From Acidobacteriota bacterium (GTDB lineage: Bacteria > Acidobacteriota > Vicinamibacteria > Marinacidobacterales > Marinacidobacteraceae), in assembly GCA_022826195.1 (NCBI GenBank), contig JAJDVI010000033.1:1-64000 (forward strand): 64,000 bases of DNA, given 5' to 3'. Made by a program: the position numbers and the translations under genes. Each line of letters opens with the position of its first letter. The stretch's first letter is position 1. The notes beneath the pieces are model-generated. The model was not told the DNA's origin and made no database searches. It worked only from the letters and a program-made list of their open reading frames with translations. Positions 1 through 7,194 of this stretch are shown here, piece by piece.

Positions 1-99
1 GCTGATCCGGCTGATACGCTCGAAATCTCGTCGCCATCAACGGCCTCCGCGCTCTCGCCCCGCTAACACAACACACTCACGAGCCCATGACAACCCCCC
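1..99. other. Left edge, no gene seen
   Basis: The first 99 bases hold no convincing coding region, repeat or promoter. The left boundary of the mobile element lies outside the window, so no attachment site can be assigned here. Confidence 0.5.
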
Positions 100-717
100 T
101 TATCGCCGCCGATAGAAGTTCCTGCGGCGCAGGCTCCTAGCACCAACATCGCTTCCGGCTCCCGCCTCGACAGCTCTTCGCGGTGACGATCCCCCGCAGT
201 TTTCCACCATCAGCGCCCACAGCCAGACTGCCGACGCCGCCGCCACATACAGGCCCACCACCCACGGCCACCTACGACGCGGCAACATCCCTAAACGTCG
301 CTTAGTCCGCTCCGTCTCTTTGCCGACCTGGCGGATGTGCAGCCCCAGGTCCTCCGGGCGCTTGGCCTGCATCTGCTTCAGGAACCACTCGTACCACGTC
401 GCGGCCTCTCGCGTCGGCAACTCAACCAGGTACACCATCCGAACGACAGCGCCCGCCGTCACCTCGTTCTTGTTGTTGGGATCCTTGTGTCCGTCCAGCC
501 GTCCCGGCGGGTCCTTTGTGTGTCCCACGTACCGCAAAACGCCGTCCTTGCCTCCGCCACGCAGTCGGATATCCACCGGCCTCGGCGGCGGGGCATCGAA
601 TTCCAGTATGTAGACGTAAAACGACCGAGCCCCACGGTCCTCCTCCTTCCATTTCTCGGCCGGCTCGAGCTCAAAATACTTGCCCCGCTCCAGATCGGGA
701 ATTCTCCACTGGGCCAT
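100..717 (-). CDS. GIY-YIG-like domain protein with C-terminal membrane segment
   Basis: The N-terminal half reads like a divergent GIY-YIG nuclease fold: YVYIL (about residues 34-38), then RYVGHT (62-67), an arginine near residue 73 in the PPGRL context and a conserved-looking YEW helix near 109. GIY-YIG enzymes cut DNA with the paired tyrosine motifs and a downstream Arg/Glu, but the catalytic glutamate is not obvious here. Around residues 149-170 a tryptophan-rich hydrophobic stretch preceded by arginines looks like one membrane segment, which is unusual for this fold. A GTG lies two codons upstream of the chosen ATG; neither has a clear ribosome-binding site. It is the last gene of a leftward operon, 9 bases after the AIM24-like gene. 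A nuclease role is inference. Confidence 0.6.
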   Translation of the reverse strand: MAQWRIPDLERGKYFELEPAEKWKEEDRGARSFYVYILEFDAPPPRPVDIRLRGGGKDGVLRYVGHTKDPPGRLDGHKDPNNKNEVTAGAVVRMVYLVELPTREAATWYEWFLKQMQAKRPEDLGLHIRQVGKETERTKRRLGMLPRRRWPWVVGLYVAAASAVWLWALMVENCGGSSPRRAVEAGAGSDVGARSLRRRNFYRRR

Positions 718-726
718 ACACACGAA

Positions 727-1374
727 CTAATCGAGCAATCGTTGCGGCGGCCGTGCGGTCTGCAAGACCAGTCGCGTCGGCCCCGTCACCCGCGCCACAT
801 GGTCCCCGCCCAGCACTCGCAACTGGTATTCCGCTGTCGCGGCATACCACGCGACTCCCCACACGGCTGCCTCCACCGCCTCACCCGCTGCCAGCTCCAC
901 GTCGACCGCGTCGCCGAACGCCACTAGCAGCACCAACCCTTCACCGGTCAGCCGGTGCATCACCAACGGCCAGCGCTCCCCTTCGTTGCGAACCTTCTCC
1001 ACCAACGCCACGTCCACCTGGACGCTGGCGCCAGCCGCCAGCAATGCCGGCGCGGCAACCACCAGGTTGTCTGCCCTCGTGAGTTCCACCGCCTGAACCT
1101 CCGCCGGGCCCCCCGCGGCGAATGCCACCTCTCCAGGTCCCTCGTAGCGGCTCATTCGGCTTGCCAGGCCAGCCGCGCGCCGCTGGATTCGGTTCACCCA
1201 TCCCCGCACGCGGCCGTTCTCTGACCCCGCCAGGGCGCACGTCACCCCGTCTCCGCGATACAGCAGACGGTCGGACTCCGCCACCACCGCCTGGCCCTCC
1301 GGGATTCCGACGCGGGCGCAACCGCCCTCCAGGCGGTACCGCATCCCCCCGGAAGCCGTGGTCCACTCCTCCAT
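727..1374 (-). CDS. AIM24 family protein
   Basis: The 215-residue product begins MEEWTTASGGMRYRLEGG and matches the AIM24 (TIGR00266) pattern. It shows an early YxLEGG strand, a middle LVVAAPALLA segment and a late GLVLLVAFGD and VTGPTRLVLQT block, all consistent with the all-beta trimeric fold. Molecular function of bacterial AIM24 proteins is unknown; no catalytic residues are recognised. The start is fixed by a GGAGGGG ribosome-binding site just upstream. An in-frame upstream extension exists but is arginine-rich and low complexity, so it was rejected. The gene is the middle member of a three-gene leftward operon divergent from parA. Confidence 0.72.
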   Translation of the reverse strand: MEEWTTASGGMRYRLEGGCARVGIPEGQAVVAESDRLLYRGDGVTCALAGSENGRVRGWVNRIQRRAAGLASRMSRYEGPGEVAFAAGGPAEVQAVELTRADNLVVAAPALLAAGASVQVDVALVEKVRNEGERWPLVMHRLTGEGLVLLVAFGDAVDVELAAGEAVEAAVWGVAWYAATAEYQLRVLGGDHVARVTGPTRLVLQTARPPQRLLD

Positions 1375-1408
1375 GATCCCCTCCGGGCGGCGGTGCCTGC
1401 GCGGCTGA

Positions 1409-1669
1409 TCAGCCCTCGAGGGCACTACCGCGCCGCTCCCGAGCTTCGCGCCGCTTTGTCTGTCGCCGGCGCATCCTCCCCAGAGCGTTCGCCATCTCCC
1501 TTGCACGGCGGTGCAGCCGTCCCAGGTCCAACGGCTCCTCGCGCTGTCCCCCATGTCCGCGGCGCGCCTCGTGCCATTCGTCCAAGTCTCGTGCGAACTC
1601 CTGGATCATCGCTTCGACCCGGTCCAGGTCCTGTCGATCCACTTTCGAAAGCGTCAGCGCTTCGGCCAT
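1409..1669 (-). CDS. Small charged helical protein, unknown function
   Basis: An 86-residue ORF starting MAEALTLSKVDRQDLDRVEA. It is highly charged and predicted helical, ending in an arginine-rich tail (about residues 60-82), so it may bind nucleic acid or a partner protein. No family is recognised. It is the first gene of the leftward operon and lies about 100 bases from the divergent parA start, with the palindromic CATACNGTATG sites between them, so both sides may share one operator. The start was chosen because the longer reading frame runs back through the operator and through parA in another frame. Confidence 0.55.
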   Translation of the reverse strand: MAEALTLSKVDRQDLDRVEAMIQEFARDLDEWHEARRGHGGQREEPLDLGRLHRRAREMANALGRMRRRQTKRREARERRGSALEG

Positions 1670-1723
1670 GTAGGCAATTCTATGCCTGCTTCGGCCGAAT
1701 GCTCCTCCCGGGCCTGCCACCGT

Positions 1724-1780
1724 GCATACCGTATGCCTTACATACGGTATGCTTTCATACGGTATTGATCGTGCGTACCG
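1724..1780. promoter_or_regulatory. Three palindromic CATACNGTATG sites upstream of parA
   Basis: Three copies of an 11-bp palindrome occur in a row: CATACCGTATG at 1725-1735 (within the 13-bp palindrome GCATACCGTATGC, 1724-1736), CATACGGTATG at 1741-1751 and CATACGGTATT at 1756-1766. Their spacing is 16 and 15 bases. GATCGTGCGTACCGTG follows, so the third copy ends only four bases before the likely parA GTG start. Tandem palindromes next to a ParA/ribbon-helix-helix pair are typical of a centromere or autoregulatory operator; this role is inferred. The array lies in the divergent promoter region. Confidence 0.7.
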
Positions 1781-2475
1781 TGAAGACCTCCAGCCCGCGC
1801 GCCACGGCGCTGGCCCGCATCGTCGTCCTCGCCAACCAGAAAGGCGGACCCGGCAAGACCACCCTGGCCATGTGCCTCGCAGGCGAACTCGCCCGCCGCG
1901 GACATCGCGTCCTGGTCGCCGACGCGGATCCACAGGGTACGGCGACACGCTGGGCGGCTTCCGCGCCGGACACGAAACCCTTTCCCGCCCGCGTCCTCGC
2001 CACCGGCGCGAACCCCGCCCGCCTCCGCGCCGAGCTGCGATCCCACCTCCACGACTACGACTTCATCATCGTGGACTGTCCACCCTCGGCCGACTCTCCC
2101 CTCTCGCACAGCGCGCTGCTCATAGCCGATCTCGCCGTCGTGCCCGTCATTCCCTCGCCGCCCGATCTCTGGGCCGGCCTCACCATCCGCCACGTCATCG
2201 CCGGAGCCGCCCGCGTGCACCCCGAGCTCAGGGCCCGCATCGTCGTGAACCAGCGCAAGCCGGGTACCCGGCTTGCGGCCAAGACCCGCGAGCTGCTGCC
2301 CGAGTACGGGATTCCGGTCCTCAACACCCAGGTTGGAGACCGTGAAGCCTTTCGCCACGCGGCCGCCGCCGGCGCGACCGTGGCCGACCTTCCCCGGGCG
2401 CAGCTCGCCCAGGCCGAGGTCTTCAGCCTCACCCACGAAATCCTCGACGTTCTTGAGGAGGACACGCCACCATGA
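1771..2475 (+). CDS. parA: ParA-family partition ATPase
   Basis: A 234-residue ParA/Soj/MinD-type ATPase. The deviant Walker A motif NQKGGPGKTT is at about residues 22-31, followed by DADPQGTATRW (51-61) and the Walker B-like IIVDCPPS. ParA proteins move DNA cargo over the nucleoid together with a centromere-binding partner. The start is GTG at 1771 or GTG at 1780. Both abut the palindromic array and lack a ribosome-binding site, so translation may be leaderless. The stop overlaps the next ATG (ATGA), which implies translational coupling to the ribbon-helix-helix gene. Small ParAs of this size lack the N-terminal DNA-binding domain, so autoregulation would fall to the partner. Confidence 0.9.
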   Translation: MRTVKTSSPRATALARIVVLANQKGGPGKTTLAMCLAGELARRGHRVLVADADPQGTATRWAASAPDTKPFPARVLATGANPARLRAELRSHLHDYDFIIVDCPPSADSPLSHSALLIADLAVVPVIPSPPDLWAGLTIRHVIAGAARVHPELRARIVVNQRKPGTRLAAKTRELLPEYGIPVLNTQVGDREAFRHAAAAGATVADLPRAQLAQAEVFSLTHEILDVLEEDTPP

Positions 2476-2837
2476 CCTCAAAAGACCCTGTCGCCAACCT
2501 GGGCCGCACGCTGACGGATGCGGCCGCAGCGGCCGAACGGCGTTTCGACGACGCGGACCGCATCATGGGAGGGCGCTCACCCGCCAGGCGCGACGCGAAC
2601 GCCGTCCGCGCCACTTTTTCCTTCCCGCCCGACGATCACGCACTGCTGGCGGATCTCCAGGCGCGCTGTCTTGCCGCCTCGTTCCAGGCCAGCAAGAGCG
2701 AACTCGTCCGCGCCGGACTCCATGCCTTGGCCGCGCTTCCGCAGGACGCCTTGCGGGAGACCATCGACGCACTCACCAAATACCAGCCCGGGCGTTCACG
2801 TTGGACCGCCCCCGACACCCCCGCCCCGCGCTCATGA
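2472..2837 (+). CDS. Ribbon-helix-helix protein, likely ParB/ParG-type centromere-binding partner
   Basis: A 121-residue protein with a flexible charged N-terminus. From about residue 46 to 90 there is a ribbon-helix-helix-like segment: a short strand (RATFSFP), a helix (DDHALLADLQARCL) and a second helix (SKSELVRAGLHALAAL). Proteins of this type bind tandem palindromes as dimers and stimulate their ParA. The gene overlaps parA by ATGA and the next gene by ATGA, so it is part of one translationally coupled unit. The palindromic sites upstream of parA are the obvious candidate binding sites. The identification is by pattern and context, not by close sequence match. Confidence 0.65.
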   Translation: MTSKDPVANLGRTLTDAAAAAERRFDDADRIMGGRSPARRDANAVRATFSFPPDDHALLADLQARCLAASFQASKSELVRAGLHALAALPQDALRETIDALTKYQPGRSRWTAPDTPAPRS

Positions 2838-3088
2838 GTTCCGGCACCCCTGATTTCCCGCTCGAGGACGCTCGCCCGGGCGATACCCACCTTCGCCAAC
2901 TCCTCCTCGAGAACAGTCAGGACCTCCGCGGCGTGCTGCGGGAGATCGTCGAGGCCACGGCCGACCTCCGCACCGAACTCCGCCGGCACCGGCGAACCGT
3001 GTACCGCCGCTGGATCTTCCGCTTCGTCTTTGGCCTGGCGATCGGGCTGGGCATCGGCGTCCAGATCGGTTTCCTCGCCGCCCGTTGA
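2834..3088 (+). CDS. Small single-pass membrane protein
   Basis: An 84-residue protein. A charged helical N-terminal part (about residues 20-50, with repeated leucine and arginine) precedes one hydrophobic segment near residues 62-80 (RFVFGLAIGLGIGVQIGFLA). Its start overlaps the stop of the preceding gene (ATGA). It resembles in layout the two DUF1640-like proteins at 5.7-6.2 kb, which have a coiled coil followed by a C-terminal membrane segment, but sequence similarity is weak. No function is recognised. Its place between partition genes and a toxin gene suggests a membrane-linked accessory of this element. Confidence 0.6.
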   Translation: MSSGTPDFPLEDARPGDTHLRQLLLENSQDLRGVLREIVEATADLRTELRRHRRTVYRRWIFRFVFGLAIGLGIGVQIGFLAAR

Positions 3089-3117
3089 CCCTGGCGCTTT
3101 TCTCGATCCTTTCCCCA

Positions 3118-3810
3118 ATGGCTGCACTCGATCTTCCGCCGCACAACGCCGCGCTCTTTTCGCGGGTCAGGGAGCCCCTGTCCAAACACCTCGGCGGGGA
3201 ACACCACCTCTGTCTTGGTGGCGGTACGGCCCTCGCGGCACGCTGGGATCACCGTCACAGCACCGACCTCGACTTCTTTGTCGATTCCAAGCCCTACCGC
3301 CGTCTCTACGACAATGCCGACGCTTTCAAGCGTGACCTCGCGCGTGCCGCCGGGGGTATCAGCACCGGCGGCATCTCGCCGGGATCGGCAACGATCATCC
3401 TCGCGGACGGCGCGGAGATCAGCCTGTCTTCGACGCTGCCCCGGATGGCACACCCGCGCTCGACCGACACCATCCGCGGCTCCGCGGTTCCCTTGGAAGC
3501 AACCGAGGAGATCCTGGCCCGAAAAATCGGGGGCCGAATGCTCATCAGCAGTGTTTTTGTCCCCCGCGACCTCTACGACATGGCGGTTGCCAAACACTAC
3601 GATCCTCTCGCGCTGGACCGCGCACTCGGGCACTTTCGCCCAGACGAACTGCAACGAATCAGCGACGAACTCCGAGCCCTCCCACGGGACTGGCTCGCAA
3701 ACCAGTCGGAGCAGATCCTTCACCCCGCACGGCCGCTGACGGCTGAGCAATGCGTACAGCGCGCCGCCGAAATCCTCGAGCCACCCCGCTCCCTTCAGTG
3801 GACGCGTTAA
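3118..3810 (+). CDS. AbiEii/AbiGii-type nucleotidyltransferase toxin, copy 1
   Basis: The 230-residue product shows the nucleotidyltransferase core of the AbiEii toxin family. The glycine-rich GGGTALAARW is at residues 34-43, then HSTDLDF with the metal-binding aspartates at 50 and 52, a later ILARKIGGRM and RDLYDMAVAKHY. AbiEii enzymes are type IV toxin-antitoxin and abortive-infection components that transfer nucleotides and stop growth. ATG 3118 is chosen because it makes copy 1 align with copy 2, whose aspartates are also at 50 and 52; TTG 3085 is an alternative. The normal AbiEi winged-helix antitoxin is absent. A protein of unknown family follows after four bases instead. Confidence 0.85.
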   Translation: MAALDLPPHNAALFSRVREPLSKHLGGEHHLCLGGGTALAARWDHRHSTDLDFFVDSKPYRRLYDNADAFKRDLARAAGGISTGGISPGSATIILADGAEISLSSTLPRMAHPRSTDTIRGSAVPLEATEEILARKIGGRMLISSVFVPRDLYDMAVAKHYDPLALDRALGHFRPDELQRISDELRALPRDWLANQSEQILHPARPLTAEQCVQRAAEILEPPRSLQWTR

Positions 3811-3814
3811 CCCC

Positions 3815-4432
3815 ATGCTCGACCTCGAACAAGTTCGCCGCGCCTACTTCCACCCGCCACCCGACGAACACCTGCGCCCCGCGACGCGCGAGGAACACAT
3901 CGCGCGCCGGGAGCGCAACGCGGTCCGGCGTTGTCTTGCCGCCGGCAGAGATCCGCGCGCCGAAGGCCTCGGGGAACATGGCTCTCTCATCGGCGGCCCG
4001 GCCAAGCCCCTCCGGTTCGCCAGCCACGATGCGAAACTCCATTACGCACAGCCCTGGACGCCACTCCCCCTCTCATGGTTTTCGTATCCCAAGGCCATGG
4101 CGCGTCCTCCCGGCGGCCCTCCGGCAGACCACCCCCTCCTCGATCTCTTGATCGGAACCCACCTCGCCGGCTATCCGGATCGCCCGACCGGCGAGGAACT
4201 CGCCCGCATATTCCGCACCGACGATCCCGGCGCCCGGGATCGCTCCATCCTCTACCACGTCCTGGGCTGTATCGACCCCTGGCATCTGCCCCGCCTGCTC
4301 TTTGACGAACGGCTCTCCATTTTCGAACTCGCACGCGCGATCCACCTCTCCCGGATCCGGCGCCCGCAGGTGATCGACTGGCTCCACATGTTCGCCGTCC
4401 CGCCACCCGACTCACCGGATGAGCCTTCGTAG
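3815..4432 (+). CDS. Conserved partner of AbiEii, unknown family, copy 1
   Basis: A 205-residue protein beginning MLDLEQVRRAYFHPPPDE. It is clearly homologous to the product at 7927-8529. Shared blocks are the N-terminal MLDL-VRR-YF-PPPD, GEHGSLIGGP, PLPL-WF, HLAGYP-RPTG-ELARIF (about residues 117-137), and a C-terminal ARAIHLS with a final VPP. In both places it follows an AbiEii gene by a few bases on the same strand. No catalytic motif, helix-turn-helix or membrane segment is recognised. The repeated pairing suggests it is the antitoxin or an accessory subunit of the AbiEii enzyme; this is inference. Confidence 0.75.
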   Translation: MLDLEQVRRAYFHPPPDEHLRPATREEHIARRERNAVRRCLAAGRDPRAEGLGEHGSLIGGPAKPLRFASHDAKLHYAQPWTPLPLSWFSYPKAMARPPGGPPADHPLLDLLIGTHLAGYPDRPTGEELARIFRTDDPGARDRSILYHVLGCIDPWHLPRLLFDERLSIFELARAIHLSRIRRPQVIDWLHMFAVPPPDSPDEPS

Positions 4433-4443
4433 CGCGTGCGCGC

Positions 4444-4484
4444 ACCGTGCATACCGTATGCCGTGCATACGGTATTGATCGTGC
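4444..4484. promoter_or_regulatory. Second copy of the CATACNGTATG operator/centromere sites
   Basis: CATACCGTATG at 4450-4460 and CATACGGTATT at 4466-4476 repeat the sites found before parA. The 19-base string CATACGGTATTGATCGTGC is identical at 1756-1774 and 4466-4484, and ACCGTGCATACCGTATGCC is identical at 1719-1737 and 4444-4462. Here the middle palindrome is missing, so two sites remain with 16-base spacing. As at parA, a GTG follows directly (4481) and would open a 32-codon frame ending at 4579; that frame has no recognised product and may be a relic of a duplicated promoter. Confidence 0.65.
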
Positions 4485-4588
4485 ACACCCGTGATAACGT
4501 TCACCCCGCCTTCGCGCGCCGCCAGTCAACACGCCAAGGACACGTCGGCCTCACCGTCGGCCAACTGGCCAGCGAATAATTGAGCACC

Positions 4589-5406
4589 ATGAAAAAAACC
4601 ATTCTGATCACGGGGCTTCATCCGGCATGGGCCGCGAAGCCGCAATCCTCCTGGCCCGCGAGGGCCACCGTGTCTACGCTGGCGCCCGCCGGCTGGACCG
4701 CATGCAGGATCTCGCCCAACAAGGAATCACAGCAGTCGAGATGGACGTCACCAGCTCGGACCACAACGAGCGCGTGGTTAGCCGGATGATGAAAGACGAG
4801 GGGCGCATCGACGTGCTGATCAACAACGCCGGCTTCGGCCTCTACGGCCCGGTCGAGGACGTCCCGCTCGAGGACGCCCGGTATCAGCTCGAAGTGAACC
4901 TCTTCGGCCTGGCTCACCTCACTCGCCTGGTCCTGCCGCACATGCGAGCGCAGGGCTCGGGTCGGATCATCAACACGTCGTCCATGGGTGGCAGGATCTT
5001 CACGCCCTTCGGAGCTTGGTATCACGCGACCAAGCACGCCCTGGAGGGATGGTCAGACTGCCTGCGACTCGAGACCGCACCCTTTAACATCCAGGTCGTG
5101 CTCATCGAGCCGGGCCTGATCCGAACCGAATTCGGGCAGGTCCTGGGGGGCGGACTCCAGAAGTACTACGAGGGTTCCGCGTACAAGGCTCAGCTCGATC
5201 GGCTCTTCGCCATGATGTCCGATCCGAAGGCCGCGAACCGCGGCACGGACGCCGAGGTTCTCGCGCGCGTGTTTCTTGAAGCAGCGACGACCGCCAAGCC
5301 GCGCCGACGCTACGTCAAGGGAGCAACGGCACGGCCGCTGCTCTTCATTCGGAAGTGGTTTGGCGACGGGATATATGAATCCGTGCTCCGTCGCACTTTC
5401 GGATAA
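4589..5406 (+). pseudogene. Short-chain dehydrogenase/reductase with a frameshift in the nucleotide-binding loop
   Basis: The frame from ATG 4589 reads MKKTILITG and then loses homology. The +1 frame resumes with GMGREAAILLAREGHRVYAG and continues as a complete classical SDR: INNAGFGLYG, the catalytic Ser in INTSSMGG, and the YxxxK pair in WYHATKHA. The sequence at 4612-4615 has four G where five would restore the canonical TGASSGMG loop, so one base is missing from a G run. Either the gene is recently broken or this is an assembly error. The ATG at 4627 alone would give a protein without the start of the cofactor loop. SDRs of this type use NAD(P) to reduce or oxidise carbonyl/alcohol groups; the substrate is unknown. 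Confidence 0.75.
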
Positions 5407-5713
5407 CCGACCACGCGGGAGAGAGGCGTGAATTAGGGGGCTGCCGTCTCTTCCGGGCCCGCGCTCCGGACCCCGCTGCCGCTGCCGCGCCCTTCCCGTC
5501 CTGGGCCAACCCCCCTCGCCCGCCGGCGCGATCGGCTCATGCCTCGCCTGGTCGCGGCTTGTTGCGCCGGCGTTCCCGCCGTCTGCAGCATCCAATCCTC
5601 CGTGAAGCCGGCCGGCAAGCGGCTCCTCGCCATCCCTTGATGCTATCCCTCTACGGTTCGGATAAAAAGGATTATCGCAGCCCCTTTGCTACACTCACCA
5701 GCAGGAGTTCCTG
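5407..5713. other. Intergenic stretch with a promoter-like end
   Basis: About 300 bases without a convincing gene. The only structure noticed is an AT-richer tract at 5655-5700 containing an imperfect inverted repeat (separate entry) and a possible -10-like TACACT. An AGGAG ribosome-binding site at 5702-5706 then serves the next gene. Confidence 0.5.
5657..5680. repeat. Imperfect inverted repeat with GATAA/TTATC arms
   Basis: TTCGGATAA and TTATCGCAG flank a six-base spacer. The left arm is the exact reverse complement of TTATCCGAA at 10203-10211, so this site is related to the hairpins at 10.1-10.24 kb. Paired 9-base arms around a 6-base spacer look like a tyrosine-recombinase core site, and the recombinase gene begins 550 bases downstream. 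It could instead be an operator. Confidence 0.4.
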
Positions 5714-5977
5714 ATGGCCTTCACACTCGACACCGCCGCTGCGACCGAGCGGATCACCGCTGCCGGAATCCCGGCCGCCGCTGCCCGCGCCATCGTCGCG
5801 GAAGTGGCGCGCGCTGATGAAGGAATCGCGACCAGCGCCGACCTCGCCGCCGTACGGAGCGACCTCGACGCCACCGCCGCCCGCTTGGAAACTGCCATGC
5901 TCCGGCTCGAGCGGCGGCTGATCCTCTCGGGCCTCGCGGGACTCGGGTTGCTCTTCGCCGCCCTCCGGCTCACCTGA
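5714..5977 (+). CDS. DUF1640-like coiled-coil protein with C-terminal membrane anchor, copy 1
   Basis: An 87-residue protein. An N-terminal helix region (TLDTAAATERITAAGIPAA) is followed by a short coiled coil (about residues 35-68, with ADLAAVRSDLDATAARLETA) and a C-terminal hydrophobic segment (71-86, GLAGLGLLFAALRL). This layout matches small bacterial DUF1640/CCDC90-like proteins whose function is unknown. A clear AGGAG ribosome-binding site sets the start. It is paralogous to the next gene, 21 bases downstream, and is probably co-transcribed with it and the recombinase. Confidence 0.65.
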   Translation: MAFTLDTAAATERITAAGIPAAAARAIVAEVARADEGIATSADLAAVRSDLDATAARLETAMLRLERRLILSGLAGLGLLFAALRLT

Positions 5978-5998
5978 TGAGCGAGACTACGAGTCCTG

Positions 5999-6232
5999 AT
6001 GGCCTACACCATTGACACCGCCGCCGCTACGGATCGCCTCACCGCTGCCGGCATGGATGCGAAGACCGCGCGCGCGGTCGTCGCTGTCATCGCGCAGGCG
6101 AAGCAAGCGAGTTCCGATTTCCTCACGAAGGCCGACCTACGGGCCGAGCTGGCCCGCCTTGAACAGCGAGTCATTCTGTGGGCCGTTGTTCTCGCTGGAG
6201 TTCTGTTCGCCGCCCTCCGGCTGACCGGATGA
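5999..6232 (+). CDS. DUF1640-like coiled-coil protein with C-terminal membrane anchor, copy 2
   Basis: A 77-residue paralogue of the preceding product. The ends match closely (MAYTIDTAAATDRLTAAG and LFAALRLTG), while the central coiled coil is shorter (FLTKADLRAELARLEQRV). One membrane segment occupies about residues 58-75. The stop overlaps the start of the recombinase gene (ATGA), so the two are translationally coupled. A tandem duplication followed by divergence in the coiled coil is the simplest explanation, and the pair may form hetero-oligomers. Confidence 0.65.
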   Translation: MAYTIDTAAATDRLTAAGMDAKTARAVVAVIAQAKQASSDFLTKADLRAELARLEQRVILWAVVLAGVLFAALRLTG

Positions 6233-7194
6233 CCGTCCGGACGGCTGCGCTCGTTCCCTTCGAAAACCCGGCGCGGCTCGCCGTCCTGCGCGACGCCGGA
6301 CCCCAGGCCTGTTTCGCCGCGGAGGAATTCTTCACCGCGCGGATCCGGAACCCGCACACCCGCAAGGCTTACGCCATCCCGGTGAAGCGCTTTCTCCACT
6401 GGCTGGCCGCCCAGGACATCTCCCTCGTGGACACCACCCCGGGACACGCCGCGCGCTTCCTGGACGCCTACGGCGGCTCCATCCCCACCCAGAAGCTCGC
6501 GCTTTCCGCGCTCCGGCACTTCTTCGACCTTCTCACGCTCCGCCATGCGGTCGTCATCAACCCCTTCCAGTCCGTCCGGCCACCGCGTTCCGAATCCCGC
6601 GAAGGCAAGACCCCCGAGATCACCGTAGCCCAGACACGCGACCTCATCGCTTCCATAGACCCGTCCTCGAGGCCAGGGGTGCGGGACCGTGCCATCCTCG
6701 GCACCCTCATCTATACCGGCGCCCGGGCCGGCGCCGTCGCCGCGCTCCGACTCCAGGACCTCCGCAACTACGGCGACCACCGAGCGCTGCGCATGCGCGA
6801 AAAACGCGGCAAGCAGCGCGAAATCCCCGTCCGCATCGACCTCGACGCCTGGATCGCCGCCTACCTGGCCGCCGCCCAGACCCGCGACCAGCCCCAGGAC
6901 ACCCCTCTCTTCCGCGTCATCGCCCCGGGCTCGCCCACGGGATTCGGCGACGCCGGCATCGAACCATGGACCCTGCGTTCCATGCTCAAGCGCCGGCTCC
7001 GGACGGCCGGACTCCCGAGCTTCATCACCGTGCACAGTTTCCGGGCCATGGTCATCACCGACCTCCTGGACCAGGGCGTCCCCATGGAGGACGTCCAATA
7101 CCTGGTCGGCCACTCGGATCCCTCTACCACCCAGCTCTACGATCGACGGAGCCGATCCGTGAGCCGCAACATCGTCGAACGAATCTCCGTCTGA
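6229..7194 (+). CDS. Tyrosine recombinase/integrase
   Basis: A 321-residue site-specific recombinase with the full catalytic set. Arg166 is in YTGARAGAV, a lysine (192 or 195) in the EKRGKQREIPV hairpin, His269 and Arg272 in HSFRAM, His295 in LVGHSD and the nucleophile Tyr304 in TTQLYDRR. The N-terminal part (about residues 28-115) is the SAM-like core-binding domain. Such enzymes integrate, excise or resolve mobile DNA. ATG 6229 overlaps the preceding stop, and its own stop overlaps the next AbiEii start, so the recombinase and the second toxin module are one translational unit. This suggests the toxin module moves with the recombinase. Confidence 0.93.
   Translation: MTVRTAALVPFENPARLAVLRDAGPQACFAAEEFFTARIRNPHTRKAYAIPVKRFLHWLAAQDISLVDTTPGHAARFLDAYGGSIPTQKLALSALRHFFDLLTLRHAVVINPFQSVRPPRSESREGKTPEITVAQTRDLIASIDPSSRPGVRDRAILGTLIYTGARAGAVAALRLQDLRNYGDHRALRMREKRGKQREIPVRIDLDAWIAAYLAAAQTRDQPQDTPLFRVIAPGSPTGFGDAGIEPWTLRSMLKRRLRTAGLPSFITVHSFRAMVITDLLDQGVPMEDVQYLVGHSDPSTTQLYDRRSRSVSRNIVERISV

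Noticed and set aside
3815-4432. Partner gene as an AbiEi antitoxin
   Set aside because: No winged helix-turn-helix and no resemblance to AbiEi; it also lies downstream rather than upstream of AbiEii.
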